Shown piece after piece: positions 1 through 6,718 of a DNA stretch of 14,584 nucleotides. The stretch comes from JAVBKU01 sp031553875 (lineage in GTDB: Bacteria > Bacteroidota > Bacteroidia > Bacteroidales > Rikenellaceae): assembly GCA_031553875.1 (NCBI GenBank), contig JAVBKU010000031.1, positions 1 through 14,584 of the forward strand. The letters run 5' to 3'. Made by a program: the position numbers and the translations under genes. How positions within the stretch are numbered: the first letter of the stretch is position 1; the number at the start of each line of letters is the position of its first letter. The notes under the pieces were generated by a model. The model saw only the letters and a list, made by a program, of their open reading frames with translations. It was not told the DNA's origin and ran no database searches.

Positions 1-649
1 TCCCAAGCAGGAGGACGCGATGAAGAAACAGCAGGCCGTGATGGAGATATACAAGAGCGCGGGCGTGAATCCCATGGGAGGGTGTCTACCGCTGTTGATA
101 CAGTTCCCCATTCTGATCGCCATGTTCCGCTTCTTCCCCGCATCTATCGAGCTGAGGGGAGAGAGCTTCCTGTGGGCCGACGACCTGTCGTCTTACGACA
201 GCATATGGAGCCTGCCGTTCGATATACCGTTCTACGGGTCGCACGTGAGCCTGTTCGCCCTGCTGATGGGTGTCTCGGTATTCATCTCATCCAAGATAAA
301 CTACACGCAGACAGCATCCACCGCACCCCAGATGGCGGGTATGAAGTTCATGATGTTGTACCTCATGCCGCTGATGCTGATATTGTGGTTTAACAACTAT
401 TCGAGCGGTCTGAGCTACTACTACCTGCTGAGCAACATCATCACCATCGGGCAGACTTACGCCTTCCGCTATGCCGTGAATGACGAAAAACTGCACCAAA
501 AACTCAAGGACAACGCCAAGAAGCCGCGCAAGAAATCCAAGTGGTCGGATCGCTACGACGAGATGCTCAAGCAGCAGCAACAGCAGAGGGCGCAGCTCCA
601 GAAGCAGAAAGAACAACTGCAGAAAAAGAAGCAGGCGAATAAGAAATAA
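1..649 (+). CDS. yidC: Membrane protein insertase YidC, C-terminal part (5' end outside window)
   Basis: YidC/Oxa1-family insertase that places proteins into the inner membrane, alone or with SecYEG. The reading frame is open from base 2 (first residues PKQEDAMKKQQ), so the ATG at 20 is an internal methionine and the start lies upstream of the window. The conserved insertase core is visible: the AGVNPMGGCLPLLIQFP motif, a hydrophobic segment ILIAMFRFF, a second at about nt 245-300 (VSLFALLMGVSVF), and a third ending in WFNNYSSGLSYYYL. The last 45 or so residues form a Lys/Gln-rich tail with a run of five glutamines (KKPRKKSKW, then KQQQQQ), as expected for a cytoplasmic ribosome-contacting tail. 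The large periplasmic domain usual in Gram-negative YidC would lie upstream and is not seen. Family identity is firm from the motifs. Confidence 0.96.
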   Translation, partial: PKQEDAMKKQQAVMEIYKSAGVNPMGGCLPLLIQFPILIAMFRFFPASIELRGESFLWADDLSSYDSIWSLPFDIPFYGSHVSLFALLMGVSVFISSKINYTQTASTAPQMAGMKFMMLYLMPLMLILWFNNYSSGLSYYYLLSNIITIGQTYAFRYAVNDEKLHQKLKDNAKKPRKKSKWSDRYDEMLKQQQQQRAQLQKQKEQLQKKKQANKK

Positions 650-725
650 CCGGGGTCTGCGCGGATTGTTTCGCGCGTCCTTGTGCCATTAAAAAATAAA
701 GAACTAATGTACGGCTTTAAAGTAG

Positions 726-899
726 TTTCTTCGCCTTCGGCGGCTTATCTACTTTTGCCATTGCCGCAAAAGTAGCAAAAGGTCTAGCCGCGTCTTCTGC
801 TGGGGTCTCTTCCGGGAGCTTCCCCCGCTACACGGTAGCTCAGGTGATCTCCCTCACGAGACCTATTTCCGGCAGAAGCCTGAAGCGGCGGATTATTTT
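726..899 (+). repeat. Structured intergenic repeat, copy A
   Basis: This fills most of the 306-base gap between yidC and the epimerase gene. It has a CGCC-TTC-GGCG leader hairpin near 732-742. A perfect 10-bp-arm hairpin follows: CTACTTTTGC (749-758), loop cattgcc, GCAAAAGTAG (766-775). A long nested stem comes next: CTTCTGCTGG (794-803) with CCGGCAGAAG (869-878), GGTCTC (804-809) with GAGACC (858-863), GGGAG (814-818) with CTCCC (849-853), and a tip GCTAC-acg-GTAGC (827-839). It ends in GCGGCGGATTATTTT. Three other copies lie at about 7191, 8164 and 14441. A looser match to copy B begins at GTACGG (709). The element type (REP-like, MITE-like or RNA regulator) is unknown. No coding sequence is evident, and no clear yidC terminator is seen apart from this stem. 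Confidence 0.88.
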
Positions 900-955
900 G
901 CTGTTACAGATGTTACTAATAAAAATAAATTCTAATCAGAACAAAACATAAAGTC

Positions 956-1369
956 ATGAACGTATCGCATTTAGAACACATCGGCATCGCCGTTAAGAGC
1001 CTCGACGAGGCCATTCCTTACTATGAAAACGTCCTGGGCCTGAAGTGCTACAACATCGAAGAGGTCGCCGAGCAGAAGGTGAAGACCGCTTTCTTCCAGG
1101 TGGGCCAGACAAAGATAGAACTCTTAGAATCTACCGATCCCGAAGGTCCCGTGGGCAAGTTCATCGAGAAGAGGGGCGAGGGCGTACACCATATCGCCTT
1201 CTGCGTGAAGGACATCGAGGGTGCCTTGGAGGAGTGCGCCGAGAAGGGCGTGGGCCTTATCGACAAGACCCCGCGCAAGGGCGCCGAGGGCCTGAGCATA
1301 GCTTTCCTCCACCCCAAGTCTACGCAGGGCGTGTTGACGGAGCTGTGCGAGGATAAGAACAAGAAGTAG
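956..1369 (+). CDS. mce: Methylmalonyl-CoA epimerase
   Basis: A 137-residue single-domain protein of the vicinal-oxygen-chelate fold, the usual size for this enzyme. It interconverts (R)- and (S)-methylmalonyl-CoA, linking methylmalonyl-CoA mutase to the decarboxylase encoded just downstream. Both halves of the fold are visible: EHIGIAVKSLDEAIPYY at the start and GVHHIAFCVKDIEGAL in the middle. By analogy with the family, likely metal ligands are His8, Glu55 (in KIELLE), His79 and Glu129 (in VLTEL). The ATG at 956 follows an A-rich leader without a Shine-Dalgarno, which is normal for Bacteroidota. It is 115 nt upstream of the alpha-subunit gene on the same strand, so cotranscription is likely. 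Two hairpins occupy that gap. Function is well supported by motifs and by context. Confidence 0.95.
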   Translation: MNVSHLEHIGIAVKSLDEAIPYYENVLGLKCYNIEEVAEQKVKTAFFQVGQTKIELLESTDPEGPVGKFIEKRGEGVHHIAFCVKDIEGALEECAEKGVGLIDKTPRKGAEGLSIAFLHPKSTQGVLTELCEDKNKK

Positions 1370-1384
1370 AGCTTCTTGTTTTAG

Positions 1385-1425
1385 AGCCGGCTTCGGCCGG
1401 CTGCTATCCTGCCCCTTGAGGATAG
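1385..1425 (+). other. Two consecutive hairpins between mce and mmdA
   Basis: The first is AGCCGGC-TTCG-GCCGGCT (1385-1402), a 7-bp stem closed by a C(UUCG)G tetraloop, one of the most stable RNA loops. The second is CTATCCT (1404-1410) with AGGATAG (1419-1425) around an 8-nt loop. There is no T-tract after either, so they look more like an intercistronic stability or processing element than a full terminator. The role is inferred. Confidence 0.6.
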
Positions 1426-1484
1426 ACCGGATTACAACCCGGGAGGTTAGTGTATAGTTGTGTGTTATCCCAAAAATAAATGCC

Positions 1485-3047
1485 ATGAGCACTAATGAAG
1501 AAAAGGTCAGGCGGCTTATACGCTTCCGTGAGGAAGCCAAGATGGGCGGCGGACAGAAGCGTATCGACGCTCAGCACAAAAAGGGTAAATATACGGCCCG
1601 CGAACGTATAGAGATGTTCCTCGACGAGGGGAGCTTCGAAGAGTTCGACATGTTCGTGAGGCATCGCGCCAGGGACTTCGGGCTCGATAAGGAGTCGTAT
1701 TTCGGCGACGGGGTGGTGACCGGCTACGGCACGGTCGACGGCCGTCTGGTGTATGTATTCGCGCAGGATTTCACCGTGTTCGGGGGCTCGCTCTCTGAAA
1801 CCTTTGCCGACAAGATATGCAAGGTCATGGACATGGCCACAAAGAACGGAGCACCCCTCATTGGGCTCAACGACTCCGGCGGCGCGCGTATCCAGGAGGG
1901 GGTCAACAGCCTCACGGGCTACACCGAAATTTTCCAACGCAACATACTCGCCTCGGGCGTCGTACCCCAGATCTCGGCCATATTCGGGCCGTGCGCGGGG
2001 GGGGCGGTCTACTCGCCAGCGCTTACCGACTTCATCATCATGAGCCAGAACACGAGCTATATGTTCGTCACCGGGCCCAAGGTGGTGAAGACCGTAACAG
2101 GCGAGGACGTGACCCAGGAACAGTTAGGCGGCGCCTCGATACACGCCAGTAAGAGCGGAGTGGCGCACTTCGTGGTCGAAAGCGAGGAAGACGGCATAGG
2201 CCTGATCCGCAAGCTTATAAGCTACCTGCCCCAGAACAATATGGAGGATACGCCTCTGGTGCCCTGCACCGACGCTATCGACCGCCTGGAGGATACGCTC
2301 AACGATATAATCCCCGACAACCCCAATAAGCCTTACGACGTGCTGGATGTGATCCGCGCTATCGTCGACGACGGCGAGATGCTCGAGAGCCAGAGGCTTT
2401 TCGCTCCCAATATCGTCACCTGCTTCGCCCGCTTCAACGGGCAGAGCGTGGGTATCGTGGCCAACCAGCCCAAGTATATGGCCGGGGTGCTGGATATCAA
2501 CGCCTCGCGCAAGGCGGCGCGCTTCGTGCGCTTCTGCGACGCTTTCAACATTCCCGTTGTAACGCTCGTGGACGTTCCCGGCTTCCTGCCCGGCACGGCG
2601 CAGGAGTACGGCGGCATCATAACCCACGGGGCCAAGCTGCTGTTCGCCTACGGAGAGGCCACTGTGCCCAAGGTTACGGTCATACTGCGCAAGGCGTATG
2701 GCGGCGCCTACTGCGTGATGAGTTCCAAGCAGTTGAGGGGCGACATAAATTACTCCTGGCCCACGGGCGAGATAGCCGTGATGGGCCCGCAGGGAGCTAT
2801 AGAGGTATTGGCGTCAAAGGAGATAGCAGCCGTGGAGGATCCGCAGGCCCGCGCCGCGCTTATCGCCGAAAAGGAACAGGAATACAAGGAGAAGTTCGCC
2901 AATCCTTACGTGGCAGCCGGTTACGGCTATATCGACGACGTGATCTTACCGCGCAACACCCGCTTCCGCATTATCAGGGCGTTGCAGTCGCTCTCGACCA
3001 AAAAGCTGTCCAACCCCGCCAAGAAACACTCCAATATACCGTTGTAG
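1485..3047 (+). CDS. mmdA: Methylmalonyl-CoA decarboxylase alpha subunit (carboxyltransferase; propionyl-CoA carboxylase beta-like)
   Basis: A 520-residue biotin-dependent carboxyltransferase that moves the carboxyl group of methylmalonyl-CoA onto the biotin of the carrier protein, releasing propionyl-CoA. Two crotonase-like halves are present. The N-terminal half has NDSGGARIQEG at about residues 130-140 and IFGPCAGGAVYSPALTDF at about 166-183. The C-terminal half has VDVPGFLPGTAQEYGGII from about 362 and KAYGGAYCVMSSKQL at about 402. The ATG at 1485 is chosen over an in-frame TTG at 1458, because family members begin near the MSTNEEKVRRL segment and the A-rich leader aaaaataaatgcc precedes it. 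The next gene starts 2 nt after the stop. The neighbours (biotin carrier and Na+-pump beta subunit, with no biotin carboxylase) favour a decarboxylase over propionyl-CoA carboxylase. An 8-G run at 1997-2004 lies inside the conserved PCAGGA motif. Confidence 0.94.
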   Translation: MSTNEEKVRRLIRFREEAKMGGGQKRIDAQHKKGKYTARERIEMFLDEGSFEEFDMFVRHRARDFGLDKESYFGDGVVTGYGTVDGRLVYVFAQDFTVFGGSLSETFADKICKVMDMATKNGAPLIGLNDSGGARIQEGVNSLTGYTEIFQRNILASGVVPQISAIFGPCAGGAVYSPALTDFIIMSQNTSYMFVTGPKVVKTVTGEDVTQEQLGGASIHASKSGVAHFVVESEEDGIGLIRKLISYLPQNNMEDTPLVPCTDAIDRLEDTLNDIIPDNPNKPYDVLDVIRAIVDDGEMLESQRLFAPNIVTCFARFNGQSVGIVANQPKYMAGVLDINASRKAARFVRFCDAFNIPVVTLVDVPGFLPGTAQEYGGIITHGAKLLFAYGEATVPKVTVILRKAYGGAYCVMSSKQLRGDINYSWPTGEIAVMGPQGAIEVLASKEIAAVEDPQARAALIAEKEQEYKEKFANPYVAAGYGYIDDVILPRNTRFRIIRALQSLSTKKLSNPAKKHSNIPL

Positions 3048-3049
3048 CC

Positions 3050-3943
3050 ATGAGAAGTATCATTACGGCGCTCATCTTCGTGTCGCTCTGCGCAGCCTCC
3101 TCTGCTCAGAGTCTGAAGGACGTGCGCATAAATGAGATCCTCGTTAAGAACGTGGATAACTTCGAGGACGACTACGGCCACAGGGAGAGCTGGGTGGAGT
3201 TGCACAACACGGGATTCTCGTCGGCCAACGTCGGCGGGTGCTACCTCGAGGCGTCGAACGGGGTGGACACTGTGCGCTACCGCATACCCAAGGGCGATGC
3301 CCGTACGGTAATAGAGCCGCAGGGTTACCTGGTATTCTATTGTGAGGGGACAGGGTCGAAAGGTACGTTCCACACCAATTTCCGCCTCGATGACAACACC
3401 CGTATCGCCTTCTACGACCAGGGCGGTAGGGAGCCTGTGTCGGAGATAATATATGACCTCGACGAGCAGCTTCCCGACGTGTCTGTAGGTTATCTCGCAG
3501 GCAAAGACGGTCCTGTATTCGGGACACTGACAGCTACTACGCCCAATGCCACCAACGAAATCGACGAAAAGGTGCCGCAACACGAAATATTCCGCAGGGT
3601 TGATCCCTCGGGAATGGGCATGGCCGTGACTGCGATGTCGGTGGTGTTCTCGGCGCTGATAGTACTCTACTTTATATTCCGCCAGGTGGGCAGGACCATG
3701 CAGCGCATTGCGGAGCGTAAGGCGCAGAGGGCCGCCGTCGCGGAATCCGTGCCGGCGGTGGATGCCGGTGAGGTGGTCAGCGGCGAGATCATAGCGGCCA
3801 TAGCTATGGCTATGAGGCAGTACGACGACGACCTGCATGATATAGAGTCGACGGTGCTCACCATCAACCGCGTGGGCCGCACCTACTCGCCGTGGAATTC
3901 CAAGATATACGGCCTGACGCGGCTTCCCGAGAGGAAGAGGTAG
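3050..3943 (+). CDS. Lamin-tail domain protein with OadG-like membrane segment (probable decarboxylase gamma/delta subunit)
   Basis: A 297-residue protein with a signal peptide (residues 1-20, MRSIITALIFVSLCAASSAQ). A beta-rich region of about residues 22-165 reads as a lamin-tail (LTD) domain (VRINEILVKN, SWVELHNTG, YLVFYCEG, FHTNFRLDDNTRIAFYD). One membrane helix (about 189-211) precedes a charged segment. A cytoplasmic C-terminal region ends in INRVGRTYSPWNSKIYGL. A single helix plus a charged cytosolic tail is the plan of OadG/MmdD subunits, which hold the carboxyltransferase onto the membrane pump. Its place between alpha and biotin carrier genes supports that role. The exported lamin-tail portion is not part of the classical small gamma subunit (about 80-100 residues). 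The domain calls rest on motif recognition, so the LTD function is unknown. Alpha ends 2 nt before this start, implying translational coupling. Confidence 0.82.
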   Translation: MRSIITALIFVSLCAASSAQSLKDVRINEILVKNVDNFEDDYGHRESWVELHNTGFSSANVGGCYLEASNGVDTVRYRIPKGDARTVIEPQGYLVFYCEGTGSKGTFHTNFRLDDNTRIAFYDQGGREPVSEIIYDLDEQLPDVSVGYLAGKDGPVFGTLTATTPNATNEIDEKVPQHEIFRRVDPSGMGMAVTAMSVVFSALIVLYFIFRQVGRTMQRIAERKAQRAAVAESVPAVDAGEVVSGEIIAAIAMAMRQYDDDLHDIESTVLTINRVGRTYSPWNSKIYGLTRLPERKR

Positions 3944-3956
3944 GGATTGCGCGATC

Positions 3957-3988
3957 CTGCCCGGTCGATACACGCCGGCGGCGGGCAG
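3957..3988 (+). other. Hairpin upstream of the biotin carrier gene
   Basis: CTGCCCG (3957-3963) pairs with CGGGCAG (3982-3988) across an 18-nt loop, 13 nt after the previous stop codon. An A-rich stretch and TAGTTTGTATATAATAAAAC (4000-4019) follow. The TAGTTTG there is one base short of the TAnnTTTG -7 box, so a weak internal promoter for the carrier gene is possible but not established. Confidence 0.4.
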
Positions 3989-4028
3989 TATGTAAAAAAT
4001 AGTTTGTATATAATAAAACCATATACCG

Positions 4029-4463
4029 ATGAAGGAGTACAAATTCAGGATAAACGGAAATAATTACGCCGTGTCGATAAAGGGCATGGACGATAATGCC
4101 GCCGAGGTGACTGTCAACGGTAGCGACTATATAGTGGAGGTGGAAGGCATGACCGTGAAGCCCAAGACGCCGAAGCTGATGCAGACGGTGGCCGTACCGT
4201 CGACCGACGCACACCCGTCAGTAGCCCGCACGTCGAAACCCGGCGGCGGGGCGGGAGCTATCAAAAGCCCCCTTCCGGGCGTGATACTCGACATGCTCGT
4301 GAGAGAGGGAGACAAGGTGGGCATAGGACAGAGGCTGTTGGTGCTCGAGGCGATGAAGATGGAAAATAACATAGATTCGGACAAGGAGGGCGTGGTGAAA
4401 TCGGTGCCGGTGCGTAAGGGCGATTCGGTGCTCGAGGGTGATGTTCTTGTCGTAATAGAGTAG
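4029..4463 (+). CDS. mmdC: Biotin carboxyl carrier subunit of methylmalonyl-CoA decarboxylase
   Basis: A 144-residue biotinyl-domain protein that carries the carboxyl group between the alpha subunit and the membrane beta subunit. The N-terminal region (1-60) is a small conserved beta-rich segment (EYKFRINGNNYAVSI). A flexible Pro/Ser/Gly-rich linker runs from about 55 to 78. The biotinyl domain follows from about 77 to 144 (AIKSPLPGVILDMLVREGDKV). The biotin-accepting residue is Lys110 in EAMKMEN, 34 residues from the C-terminus as usual. The gene stops 4 nt before the beta-subunit start, so the two are almost certainly cotranslated. It lies 85 nt after the lamin-tail gene, a gap holding a hairpin. 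Similar carriers serve oxaloacetate or glutaconyl-CoA decarboxylases; the linked epimerase favours methylmalonyl-CoA here. Confidence 0.95.
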   Translation: MKEYKFRINGNNYAVSIKGMDDNAAEVTVNGSDYIVEVEGMTVKPKTPKLMQTVAVPSTDAHPSVARTSKPGGGAGAIKSPLPGVILDMLVREGDKVGIGQRLLVLEAMKMENNIDSDKEGVVKSVPVRKGDSVLEGDVLVVIE

Positions 4464-4467
4464 GGTG

Positions 4468-5643
4468 ATGGTAGCAGCGGCAGAACAAGGCGGCAGTTTC
4501 TTCTCGTTCCTGGGCGAGAACCTCAGCCAATTCCTTACATATACGGGGTTTGCCAACGTCACCCCGGGCCATCTGGTGATGATAGCCATAGGGCTGTTCT
4601 TCATCTATCTGGCCATAACCAAGAATTTCGAGCCCATGCTCCTGGTGCCCATAGGCTTCGGGATACTTGTGGGCAACATACCGTTCTTCCCCGGACTGCA
4701 GGTGGGGGTGTATGAGGACGGGTCGGTGCTCAACTACCTCTATTTCGGGGTGCTTAAAGGGATATACCCGCCCCTGATATTCCTGGGGATCGGGGCGATG
4801 ACCGACTTCTCGGCCCTTATCTCCAACCCTAAGCTGATGCTCATAGGCGCGGCGGCGCAGTTGGGGATATTCGCGGCTTATATGACAGCTTTGGCCCTGG
4901 GATATACTGCGGCCGAGGCGGGAGCCATCGGCATTATCGGCGGCGCCGACGGGCCCACGGCTATATTCCTCTCCGGGCGCCTCGCTCCCGACCTTATGGG
5001 GGCTATCGCCATATCGGCCTACTCGTATATGGCCCTGGTGCCGGTGATACAGCCGCCTATAATGAAGCTGCTGACCACTAAAAAGGAACGGCTTATCAAG
5101 ATGAAGCCGCCCCGCCAGATATCGCAGACCGAAAAGATACTTTTCCCCATTATCGGTATGTTGTTGACCACATTCCTCGTACCCTCGGGCCTGCCCCTGC
5201 TGGGGATGCTGTTCTTCGGCAACCTGCTCAAGGAGAGCGGTGTGACCCGCAGGCTCGCCAATACGGCCAGCGGCCCCCTGATCGACATCGTGACTATACT
5301 CATAGGCCTTACGGTGGGCGCGTCGACACAGGCGACGACCTTCCTCACACTTAAATCGGTGGGTATATTCGCCCTCGGTGCCGCATCGTTCGTCGTGGCT
5401 ACGGCCGGCGGAGTGTTGTTCGTGAAGATATTCAACCTCGTGCTGCCCAAGGACGGGAAGATCAATCCGCTCATTGGCAATGCCGGGGTGTCGGCCGTGC
5501 CCGACTCGGCCCGCGTGTCGCAGGAGGTGGGGATGAGGTACGACAAGAGCAACTACCTGCTGATGCACGCTATGGGGCCCAATGTGGCCGGGGTGATAGG
5601 GAGCGCGGTGGCTGCCGGTATCCTGCTGGGGTTCCTGGGGTAG
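4468..5643 (+). CDS. mmdB: Na+-translocating decarboxylase beta subunit (MmdB/OadB family)
   Basis: A 391-residue polytopic inner-membrane protein that decarboxylates carboxybiotin and couples this to sodium export. Family hallmarks are IIGGADGPTAIFLSGRLAPDL, in which Asp161 is the probable cation-coupling residue by family analogy, ISAYSYMALVPVIQPP (about 175-190), and the late re-entrant signature NPLIGNAGVSAVPDSARVSQ at about 333-352. Most of the chain is strongly hydrophobic; the loop between TTKKERLIKMKPPRQ and the next helix is the main charged part. The ATG at 4468 is preferred over an overlapping in-frame GTG at 4465. It is the last gene of the cluster, followed by hairpins at 5675-5811. 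Motifs alone do not separate methylmalonyl-CoA from oxaloacetate pumps; the neighbours do. Confidence 0.95.
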   Translation: MVAAAEQGGSFFSFLGENLSQFLTYTGFANVTPGHLVMIAIGLFFIYLAITKNFEPMLLVPIGFGILVGNIPFFPGLQVGVYEDGSVLNYLYFGVLKGIYPPLIFLGIGAMTDFSALISNPKLMLIGAAAQLGIFAAYMTALALGYTAAEAGAIGIIGGADGPTAIFLSGRLAPDLMGAIAISAYSYMALVPVIQPPIMKLLTTKKERLIKMKPPRQISQTEKILFPIIGMLLTTFLVPSGLPLLGMLFFGNLLKESGVTRRLANTASGPLIDIVTILIGLTVGASTQATTFLTLKSVGIFALGAASFVVATAGGVLFVKIFNLVLPKDGKINPLIGNAGVSAVPDSARVSQEVGMRYDKSNYLLMHAMGPNVAGVIGSAVAAGILLGFLG

Positions 5644-5674
5644 GGCGGTTTTAGAGCGTAACTAATGTGTAACA

Positions 5675-5701
5675 GCGGGCCGTGCTTTGCGTGCGGCCCG
5701 T
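5675..5701 (+). terminator. Possible terminator of the decarboxylase operon
   Basis: CGGGCCG (5676-5682) pairs with CGGCCCG (5694-5700), plus an outer G-U pair, 32 nt after the mmdB stop. The stem is G+C-rich but is followed by tgtaaacattt rather than a clean T-run, so termination efficiency is uncertain. Confidence 0.5.
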
Positions 5702-5714
5702 GTAAACATTTAAC

Positions 5715-5811
5715 GCAAAACGCCGTAGGTGTTTTGCAGAACCCGCCCCTACGGTCAGGGGCGGGGAAGGGTGGGGTGATCGAACACTAAATGCGGCTTT
5801 TAAAAAGCCGC
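5715..5811 (+). repeat. Three further hairpins in the mmdB-nitroreductase gap
   Basis: In order: GCAAAACGCC-gta-GGTGTTTTGC (5715-5737, one G-U pair), CCCGCCCCT-acggtc-AGGGGCGGG (5742-5765, 9-bp perfect arms), and the odd-length palindrome GCGGCTTTT-a-AAAAGCCGC (5793-5811). On either strand the last one has T-runs only inside the stem. No ORF is credible here. The crowding of perfect arms suggests decayed mobile repeats or a multi-part terminator. Confidence 0.6.
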
Positions 5812-5896
5812 TAACGCGATTTCGATGAGTTAAAATGAACTCGTAACGCCCCCAATGGACTAATATCTTTTATTTATACTCATCGAAATCACGTTA
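5812..5896 (+). promoter_or_regulatory. 19-bp inverted repeat flanking the presumed nitroreductase promoter
   Basis: The left arm TAACGCGATTTCGATGAGT (5812-5830) and right arm ACTCATCGAAATCACGTTA (5878-5896) match at 18 of 19 positions. The right arm ends 4 nt before the ATG at 5901. Between them lie a small GAGTT/AACTC hairpin and TATCTTTT (5864-5871), a 7/8 match to the TAnnTTTG -7 box. This placement fits a pair of regulator sites around a promoter, or a long 5' hairpin that hides the start codon. Neither has been tested. Confidence 0.55.
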
Positions 5897-5900
5897 AATC

Positions 5901-6650
5901 ATGAAAAGTGTGAAGGAAAGCCTGCTCGGACGCCGTTCCGTGCGCAGGTACACGAGGGAGGGGATAGAGCCCTCGCAGTTGGATTTTATCTTCGAAGCCA
6001 TACGCAACGCGCCCACGAGCTATAACGGACAGCAATTTTCCGTCATTGCCGTGGCCGACCAGCCGACCAAGGAACGCCTGTACGAAATAACCGGACAGAA
6101 GCAGATCAAGACCTCGGCTATATTCCTGGTCTTCTGTCTCGACTACCATAAACTGCACGTGGGCGGCGAGGCCAAGGGCGTGGAGGACCCCATGTCATGC
6201 AACACGGTCAACGGCTACACCGTTGGCGTCGTCGATGCCGCTATCGCCATGCAGAGCGCCGTGGTGGCCGCCGAGTCGCTGGGCCTGGGGACGTGCTGTA
6301 TAGGCTATATCCGTACAGCCGACCCTGCAAAGGCCTCCGAGATAATGGGCCTGCCGCAGGGCGTGGCCATAGTGTGCGGGTTGGCGATAGGCCATCCCAA
6401 TGAGTCGCCCGATCTCAAGCCCAAACTTCCCGTGGAGCTGGTGGTACACAAGGAACGTTACGCCTCCGACGATAAGATCAAGAAAGAAATACTGGCCTAT
6501 GACGCCAGAGTGAAAGAGTTCAACGCTACCCGCTCAGGCGACCAGACCGCCAACGATTGGGTAACTCATATCCTCGACTATCACCGCCACAGCAACGAGA
6601 GCGACGTGGCCGCTTACCTTAAGAGCCAGGGTATAGAGGTGGAATTTTAG
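5901..6650 (+). CDS. Nitroreductase-family FMN oxidoreductase (NfsA-like)
   Basis: A 249-residue flavin oxidoreductase expected to bind FMN and use NAD(P)H to reduce nitro compounds, quinones or flavins; the true substrate is unknown. The N-terminal GRRSVRRYTREGI (residues 10-22) and NAPTSYNGQQFSVI (36-49) are the phosphate- and isoalloxazine-contacting motifs of the family. AAIAMQSAVVAAESLGLGTCCIGYIR (from about 113) is the dimer/flavin helix region. GLAIGHPNESPDLKPKLP (about 165-182) is the typical C-terminal part of the core. The final 65 residues are a charged helical extension common in NfsA/Frp-type enzymes. It stands alone: 257 nt after mmdB, with its own inverted repeat upstream and terminator downstream, so it is probably transcribed and regulated independently. 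Confidence 0.9.
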   Translation: MKSVKESLLGRRSVRRYTREGIEPSQLDFIFEAIRNAPTSYNGQQFSVIAVADQPTKERLYEITGQKQIKTSAIFLVFCLDYHKLHVGGEAKGVEDPMSCNTVNGYTVGVVDAAIAMQSAVVAAESLGLGTCCIGYIRTADPAKASEIMGLPQGVAIVCGLAIGHPNESPDLKPKLPVELVVHKERYASDDKIKKEILAYDARVKEFNATRSGDQTANDWVTHILDYHRHSNESDVAAYLKSQGIEVEF

Positions 6651-6681
6651 AGGCTTGTTGCCGTGTATGGCGATATGATTC

Positions 6682-6718
6682 GGCGGCCTGCGCAGAAAGC
6701 GCAGACCGCCTTATTTTT
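6682..6718 (+). terminator. Rho-independent terminator of the nitroreductase gene
   Basis: GGCGG-c-CTGCGC (6682-6693), loop agaaa, GCGCAG-a-CCGCC (6699-6710), then TTATTTTT. The stem has 11 pairs with one central mismatch and a proper T-tail, 31 nt after the stop codon. This is the clearest intrinsic terminator in the window. Confidence 0.87.

Noticed and set aside
1458..1484. Alternative TTG start for mmdA, nine codons upstream
   Set aside because: The added residues do not fit the family N-terminus, and the ATG at 1485 has the expected A-rich leader.
1997..2004. An 8-G run inside mmdA as a phase-variation switch
   Set aside because: The run encodes the conserved Gly-Gly of the PCAGGA motif and the gene is in frame; the tract alone is not evidence of switching in a central metabolic gene.
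2927..4042. A 371-codon open frame on the minus strand opposite the mmdA end and the lamin-tail gene
   Set aside because: It lies wholly antisense to well-supported genes, and its translation is rich in His/Arg/Tyr/Val without family motifs, a typical shadow of G+C-rich coding DNA. The same applies to 4261-5568 (-), 8449-9657 (+), 10327-11238 (+) and 11565-12488 (+).
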